Positions 58,004-64,000 of a DNA stretch of 64,000 nucleotides are shown here, in pieces (positions within the stretch are counted from its first letter, which is position 1; every line of letters begins with the position of its first letter). Made by a program: the position numbers and the translations under genes. Source of the stretch: Jacaranda mimosifolia (taxonomy: Eukaryota; Streptophyta; Magnoliopsida; Lamiales; Bignoniaceae); NCBI GenBank assembly GCA_018894105.1, contig CM032127.1:29194369-29258368 (forward strand), given 5' to 3'. The notes under the pieces are model-generated. The model saw only the letters and a program-made list of their open reading frames with translations, did not search any database and was not told the DNA's origin.

Positions 58004-58467
58004 TTTAGTAACAAAATTTTTATTTATTTATTTCATTAGTAACGAAATACTTATTTTTGAATTAAAATTTTATTTCACTATTTGTAATCAAATATTTGTT
58101 ACATAAACGATTAGTAACTATACTTAATTAAATAAATAATATCATTATATTATGTATTGGTAACAAAAAAATAAAATGCAACAAAATTGCCAATGTTTTA
58201 GTAACTAAATATTTCGTTACGCTATAAAAATCTATTGTAACTACTATACTTTTTTCTTACTAATATCATATTTTGGTAACGATATATTTCGTCGCCATAA
58301 GTCCATCATTGGTAACGAACCATAAATTTCATTACTAAAACTTTTGTGATAGGCTTTAGGGCACTAAACTTAAGTAACGAAAAATTCGATACCTATATTT
58401 TGGGTAACGAATTTTAGCTTTATGGTAACAAAATTATTCGTTACTAAAAGTGTAATTTGTTGTAGTG
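58004..58467. repeat. CACTA right subterminal repeat region
   Basis: GTAAC-centred words occur about every 25-45 bp in both orientations, e.g. TAGTAACGAAAT at 58039, TTCGTTAC at 58215, GGTAACGA at 58275 and 58311, AGTAACGAAA at 58370, GGTAACGAATT at 58402 and TTCGTTACT at 58438. In En/Spm elements such arrays bind the TNPA protein. The left end has only a few (CGTAACTA at about 49528 and 49561). Confidence 0.85.
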
Positions 58468-58470
58468 AGA

Positions 58471-61357
58471 TATGATTTAGGAATGTGAAATTTTAGGCAA
58501 GAAAATATGAGGTTTTGTTGTGAACTTGAATTGAATGAGATACGAATATTGGAGGTATAATATTTTTTAGATTTATTATGATATACGAGCGATATCCATT
58601 AAGGTTGAATCTGACGAGTGGATGATTACCTTAAGGTGAATAGTATTTGACGCCTGAACGTAATTGAGACTAGATGACATAGTTACGCTGGGAAAGGTAA
58701 TTACGACAATGATGGAGACGGAGATGATTTGAATGATTATTGACAATGTTGGGATGAGACGGGAGCTAGTAATTGATAGGGCATAATTATCCAACGAAGC
58801 TTGAGGATGTCAAACAGATTGATGATGATAAAGAACAATACATTTTGGGAAATTGTATCTTAATCCTACTAATGGGAGTATGAGGTTTAGTTGTGAAATT
58901 AAGCGTAGGATTGAGTAGGATACAAATTTTTAGGGATAACATTCAACCTTAAGGAAGTGAGTACCTTGGGATGAACAAATTCCTACTATGTACTTATGGA
59001 AGGAAAATTTGGTTATGTGAGTATACTAGAGAAAGATTATTATGGGTAACAATATATTTAAGAAATGCGTGATTATTAGGACTGAGTAACATTTTGACTT
59101 ATGCGAAAAATTGAAATTTCATAGCGTGTAAATGGAAGGGGTGACATGATGAAAAGCTAAATATGATAGCTAGAATGCCATTAAGAACAAAAGTGTTTGA
59201 TGAGCATATATAGTTATGGCACGGAAGGTATGATTATGATGACATGAGAAATGAAAATAGGAAATTAAGACCATGGGCTATAGAAATTAAGAAATAATCA
59301 ATGACGAAAGGATATGTTTTCAAGTAACTGGTGTATAATCTAATAATCTAAGAATGTCAAGCATGGGGATTTTTGAATTTCAAAAGGGTGAAATTTGGAT
59401 AAACAACTCACGTCTGGACGTACTTTGCAAGATTTTAGAATTATAAGACAAAGATTCTCTTGAGCAAAGTTGCAATTGATGATTTAAAAAGTTATATGGA
59501 TAGATTAATATTGGACAATTGTATGGTATGACACGAATGGTATAGTTATTGGGAGATTGGTTGTTAGTAATAATAAAGTTATAAGAAATCATTGCAGAGG
59601 TCAAACAAGTGAAACTGAACTGAGCAATAATGTGCAATTGAGGACGCTCACATTAGAAATATCTCGTGGGAAGAACCGAAGGTGATTTAGGCTTATTTCT
59701 CTCCTTCTAGTAGATCTGAAAACAGAAAGATTTGTGGTACAAACTTAGTGCAGTGGTGCAGTGGAAAGACGGATCTTATAACTCTATTGTTGAGCAAATA
59801 AGGTTAGTGATCTTGGGAGTACAACACAAACTATATAAATGATAGCCATGAGGAATCTCTAGAGTTTTACCCCTCTCAATCACTGAAATGGTCAAGATAT
59901 GTAAAACGTAAAGGTTTGGACTAAGGACTGACATTTGGAGTATCAAGTAACTTGATGACTAAAAGAAATAAGTATCTGCTTATTTTTCTTAGGAGGCATC
60001 TTGCATCACAGATAAGAATCAGTAGAACAATATTAAGAACTCGACAAAAACCATCAAGCTTGAGAAGTTGGGAAACCTTTTCTTTATAAGCTATATAACC
60101 TAATGCACATATTTGGGATGATTAGAATCAAAGTTAAGGAAAGGATACTATTGAATGAGAAACTCAAGGATAAGGTGAGCCAAGAATTTACCTTTTACTT
60201 GCAATATAGACATCATGAATTAAGATAAAGTTTTGGGATTGATTACAAGGATCTTGATAAGGACCTTTAAATCTCTTAAAAATTGAGAATCTAGGTATAT
60301 TATATATGTGTTTAGGCTATGATCTCACAAACATTAAGGAAATGATTTTATCAAGGTTATAGACAATCAAATGTGACCAGAACATATATCAAAGTACAAA
60401 AGTTCTTGGGGTTTTCTAATTGATATTAATGGTATATCCTGATTTTTTCTAAATCAATAAGTGCATTAGTGAGATCAATTAAGGAAATGCTTGGTACATA
60501 TATGCTCTATAAAAGAAACTTGGTATATGAGTATGATCATGCATACTTTTAGGGAACTTAAGTCAAAGAATAAACTATTGTGCTTATGTTCAGGATTATT
60601 GAAATGTTGATTGCTTAGATAAAACAGAAATATAATTTAAGAGTTGAAAAGAGAAATTCTTGTTGATTGTGTACGCACTGGTAAATACGTTTTGGGTCAA
60701 CCTAAGATTTACAAAACACTCTAAGTTTGAAATGAAATTAGTATATTCAGTGGGCGGCGAAATAAGTAAAGGATAAGTATAAATATCATAAGGATAGAGG
60801 GAAATAGTTGGTTGAGAGTACTGTATAAGTTTTGAATGTTAGAAATGAGTTTGATCCCATATATTCTCGACTAAATACCTCAGAGGGAACTTAAGGAACA
60901 ACAAATGGGTTGTTCGCAACTATATCCAGTATGTTTAATTTTTGTGAACATGTAGCTAGCTATTTGGGAATGTATAACTTGATATGAAGGCTAGTATATT
61001 AAGTTTGAATTTGACTACTCCTTAATGTAAATATTATGTAGATATGATCTTGTGATGGTTTTACTATCTTTTACATAAAGGTATGCACTTTGCTAGAACT
61101 TAGATGGAGGATATATGTTAAGTATTGAAATGACATATGATGATGTACGTAAGATATACTCAACTACCAATAGCATAAAGCGCCTAATAGTTCCATGCGA
61201 TCACCAAGGAATTTGGGAGATATATCTTGATAATGAGAAAAATTCACATGTAACTAAGGAACGAGGAAACAAGAATGTTATATATGCCAGTATTAATTGA
61301 AGTTCATTTAATCGAATATCAGAATCTGGGGACCAGATTCTTTTAAGAGGGGAGGAT
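58471..61357 (+). pseudogene. Gypsy 2 internal region, right of the CACTA element (heavily decayed pol)
   Basis: The stretch is stop-filled in all frames. One recognisable trace starts at 60394: VQKFLGFSN, then IFSKSISALVRSIKEM. This parallels the RT-RNase H junction block (RSFLGLAGYYRRFI and FSKIA.PL) of Gypsy polyproteins. Its position, about 0.9 kb before the polypurine tract, implies that integrase is missing or erased here too. The remaining small frames are not recognisable. Confidence 0.55.
61345..61357 (+). other. Gypsy 2 polypurine tract
   Basis: AAGAGGGGAGGAT directly precedes the TGTAACACACC start of the 3' LTR. The preceding words (GGGGACCAGATTCTTTTAAG) parallel those before the Gypsy 1 tract (GGAGACCAAATTCCTTTAAG), so the two Gypsy families are related. 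Confidence 0.88.
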
Positions 61358-64000
61358 TGTAACACACCTAAAATTTAATTTTTTGGAAAATAAGGATTTA
61401 GAAAGCAAGGTAGTGGTTGATCGGATTTTGCGTTGAAAAATAAATAAAAAGGACTTGATTGAAAAAAAATTGAAAGTTTTAGGGCAAAATAGAATTTAGC
61501 AAAACTTGATTAGATCACATTTTAAGAAGTTTGTGGGCTTGCATGGAAATAATTTAGGACAAAGGAGTATAAGTAAAACACTGTATTAATTTGGGGCCAA
61601 CAGGAAAGGTTTTCGAAACTTGGTGGACCTAACTAAAAACCTGACCAAAATTTTTGCGGGTGAATTTGCAATTTCCAAAGGATTGCATTTTAAATAGTGG
61701 TCAACTCTCCATTCTTCATTTTCTTCTCCACCATGCACTGATTCTCCCCCTCCCACTGATGACGGAAACACCTCAAATAATATACAATTCTCTTCCTCTC
61801 TTCCAGTAGAACACAACAGTATAAGTTTCTCCTTAAACCTACCAGCATAGCGATCAAAAAATGGGTTGCAAATTTCAGCACGGTGGGGCTTGGTAGGTCT
61901 TTCATCTTTGGTGACAGAAGGTCAAGAACAAGTGTTGGGTTTTGTAGTTGTTAGCACAAGAATCATGCCAGTGCTTTCACATTCTCAAACGGACCACTGC
62001 GAATGGAGGAATTAAGGAAAAACCACGGTGATAGAGGTGGTGGTGTTGGGCAGTTAAGGCTGAAATTGGAGCTCAATTCGGTGGTATTTGGCAAAATTGA
62101 CTTGGGGATTTACTTAGTTGAGTTGAAAGGAGCATTTTAGTAGTATTGTTGAGCTTTTTTGGCGACTGTTCACGGCGACACTCTAGCATCCGGCCATGGC
62201 ACTCCTGCGATGCTCTGCGGTCCCGATACAATTTCTCCAGCTCATCGTGGTGATCGTAATTGTGGTCTTGGTTTGTGATTTCAAGGTCCGATTAAGCAAA
62301 TGCTTAGGTAAAGATAGGCATTAAGTTTAGGGTTCTTGTATCGTTTTAAGTTCGTATGAATTTTGTATTTCAGAAGAAAAGCTAAGAAATGTGTGCCAAG
62401 TGGTGATCTTTATATACATGCATGGATTATTATATGGTTTAATAGGCCTAGATTTGAATTCAAATTTTGATTTTTGGGTAATTGAGTTAATTGAAAATTT
62501 TGGAACCCTAACTTGTGGATTTTATGGATTTGGAGCCAAGTGATAATAATCGGGTTATTTAAGGTGATATGGGACTAAGACTAGGAACATGCATATGCCA
62601 TGATAAGTCTAGTAAACTTGGATTGTATTCTTTTATGAAATTTTGGGAATTAATCGAGTTAATCGAATGAAAACCCTTATTTTATGAATTGTATTGTTGA
62701 TTCGAGATAATGATATGAGGTTAATTATATAAATAAGGACTTGAATATGCCCTTTTACTAGTACCACTATAAACTCTATAAATATTTTCATATTAACAGC
62801 ATAATTAGCCGTACTGTAATGATAGTATCGATCAAACCCCTAATTATCGTATTAATTGATTAACCAATAATTTTGGGACTATTAATAATAAGATTTTAAT
62901 TCTTAAGGATTATTAAGCTTGAGTGGGGATTTTGAATGTGAACCTACTCTTTTGGTTAGGTGATGAAGAAGTGGGTCCTATAGACCAGTAGATTGCTGAT
63001 TGTGGATTGCATTTTCTGAGACTTTAAAGGTGAGGGTCTGCCACTCTGGCACTTTCTCATACCTGTTTGTTTCATGATGAATGCGTATGAAATTTTCTAT
63101 TTGACTTGATTCGAAAACTTATTAATTCTCAATTGTCGAATTTTATGACTTGCATGCATTCTTGGATACTATTATATGTTTGAATCCATTCTAGTGCCCA
63201 GAACTTTCTTTACATTGTCATATTTTTGTCCCTTATACCCTAGCCTTGCCAGCTAACCCGATGTTCTTGATATCTGTGAAAGTAATATTTAAAAGGGTCT
63301 GATAGACTTATTTGCATCAAAAGTTCTCTTAAATTCATGTACCTTGTTTATTGGAATAGGTCTTGCGCCAGTCAATGGAAAATGTTTTGCCTTGTAAATT
63401 GCAAATCTGGTAAAGTTCTGAAATGTTCATGTTATTGCTTGAAAAGTTGAGTTGATATCTGTTGGCATTATATCATCAACCCACAGGGATGCCCTTGGGA
63501 AGTTTAACCCGAAGGAACGCCATAGAGAATTTGGGCCCAGGGCTAGGTCCAGAAAGACGGCCGAGTGGTACGGACCGACAGTGACCGATCTCCCAGCTAG
63601 TACCCACCTACGATCCTGACTTAAAAGTAGCTAGAGGTAGTGAACTGTGAGTAGCAGGATCGGGCATGCCGTCGACCATGCCATAAAACTAAATTGTTAC
63701 ACACCAAGCTGTGTGCTCAAGCAAATAGAGAGATAGGGAGAAAGTTTTCAAGTTCAAGTTAAATGCTATTGTAAAGTTATGTTATATTCATCAAGGAGCA
63801 ATAAAGAAGGATGCCAACATGCCAACTAAATGTTTACATGTTTCATGTTTTTATGAGTCTAAATCTAATTATCGCCAATCATGAACTGATTATTTGATGT
63901 ATTATTAATGACCTTGTTTATTGCCATTGAAATTCAATATTTTTCCTCTATCTTCTATTATGTATTTCCCTCACTGAATCCTTAAGACTCGCCCTCCTAT
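61358..64000 (+). repeat. Gypsy 2 3' LTR (cut by the window end)
   Basis: It matches 46036 to about 48680 of the 5' LTR in order, with substitutions and small indels. The last visible words (CTTAAGACTCGCCCTCCTAT) match the 5' LTR near 48660-48680. About 490 bp of the LTR lie beyond the window. Confidence 0.93.

Larger units (their letters stand above)
49506..58467. mobile_element. CACTA (En/Spm) DNA transposon, about 9 kb, no transposase seen
   Basis: The left end reads CACTACAACAATTTGCAGTT and the right end, reversed, CACTACAACAAATTACACTT, which match at 17 of 20 positions. Both flanks carry AGA (49503-49505 and 58468-58470), the 3-bp duplication expected of CACTA elements. The right subterminal region is packed with GTAACGAA-type words. 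The interior is very AT-rich and internally duplicated, with two GC-rich blocks. I found no TNPD or TNPA-like frame, so the element is non-autonomous. Confidence 0.92.
46036..64000 (+). mobile_element. Gypsy element 2 with 3.1-kb LTRs, split by a CACTA element
   Basis: The 5' LTR (46036-49165) and most of the 3' LTR (61358 to the window end) are clear direct repeats. A primer-binding site follows the first LTR, and a polypurine tract precedes the second. The internal region is about 3.2 kb without the CACTA insertion (49506-58467), so it is short for a Gypsy element. Its coding content is nearly erased. The start TGTAACACCC fits plant Gypsy LTRs. Confidence 0.9.

Noticed and set aside
1..64000. 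CRISPR arrays, tRNA or rRNA genes, prokaryotic defence or mobile systems
   Set aside because: The repeats seen are tandem minisatellites or transposon parts without a CRISPR repeat-spacer pattern. No cloverleaf or rRNA-like core was noticed, and the gene structure is eukaryotic.

Overview
This 64-kb window is nuclear DNA from a flowering plant, probably a eudicot. The evidence is one spliced gene with short AT-rich introns, a diverged SRP19 gene copy, and dense plant-type Copia, Gypsy, hAT and CACTA elements. Nothing prokaryotic or organellar was seen, and I found no tRNA, rRNA or CRISPR array. The species cannot be named from the sequence.

The only gene that looks functional is an ABIL (Abi-interactor-like) gene at 7976-10460 (+). 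It codes for a subunit of the SCAR/WAVE actin-nucleation regulator. Nine coding exons join in phase to exactly 900 nt (299 codons plus stop). One intron has a GC donor, and another carries a 24-nt C run beside its acceptor. A second gene, SRP19 (signal recognition particle 19 kDa protein), survives only as a broken copy on the minus strand at 36046-37620.

Almost everything else is transposable elements, many of them nested. 1-3.95 kb is a decayed Copia element (-). 10.9-14.2 kb is a relic of a Tat/Ogre-type Gypsy element followed by a roughly 110-bp tandem repeat. 14.8-17.6 kb is a Sirevirus-like Copia element missing gag and integrase. 17.6-28.3 kb is a Copia element (-) split by a complete-ended Gypsy element (18887-27450) whose two LTRs and 5-bp target duplication can be placed to the base. 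28.3-30.1 kb is a Gypsy gag/protease fragment, 30.2-32.2 kb a Sirevirus-like tail and LTR, and 32.3-35.8 kb another Copia element (+). 38109-43123 is an hAT element with a perfect 8-bp target duplication and a decayed zf-BED transposase. From 46036 past the window end lies a Gypsy element with 3.1-kb LTRs. It carries a 9-kb CACTA element (49506-58467, 3-bp duplication AGA) with no recognisable transposase.

The coding parts of all these elements are interrupted by stops, frameshifts or lost catalytic residues, so none looks autonomous. I did not find a new biological system. The least ordinary objects are the CACTA element, with its reiterated GC-rich blocks inside very AT-rich DNA, and the two ABIL splice-site oddities.
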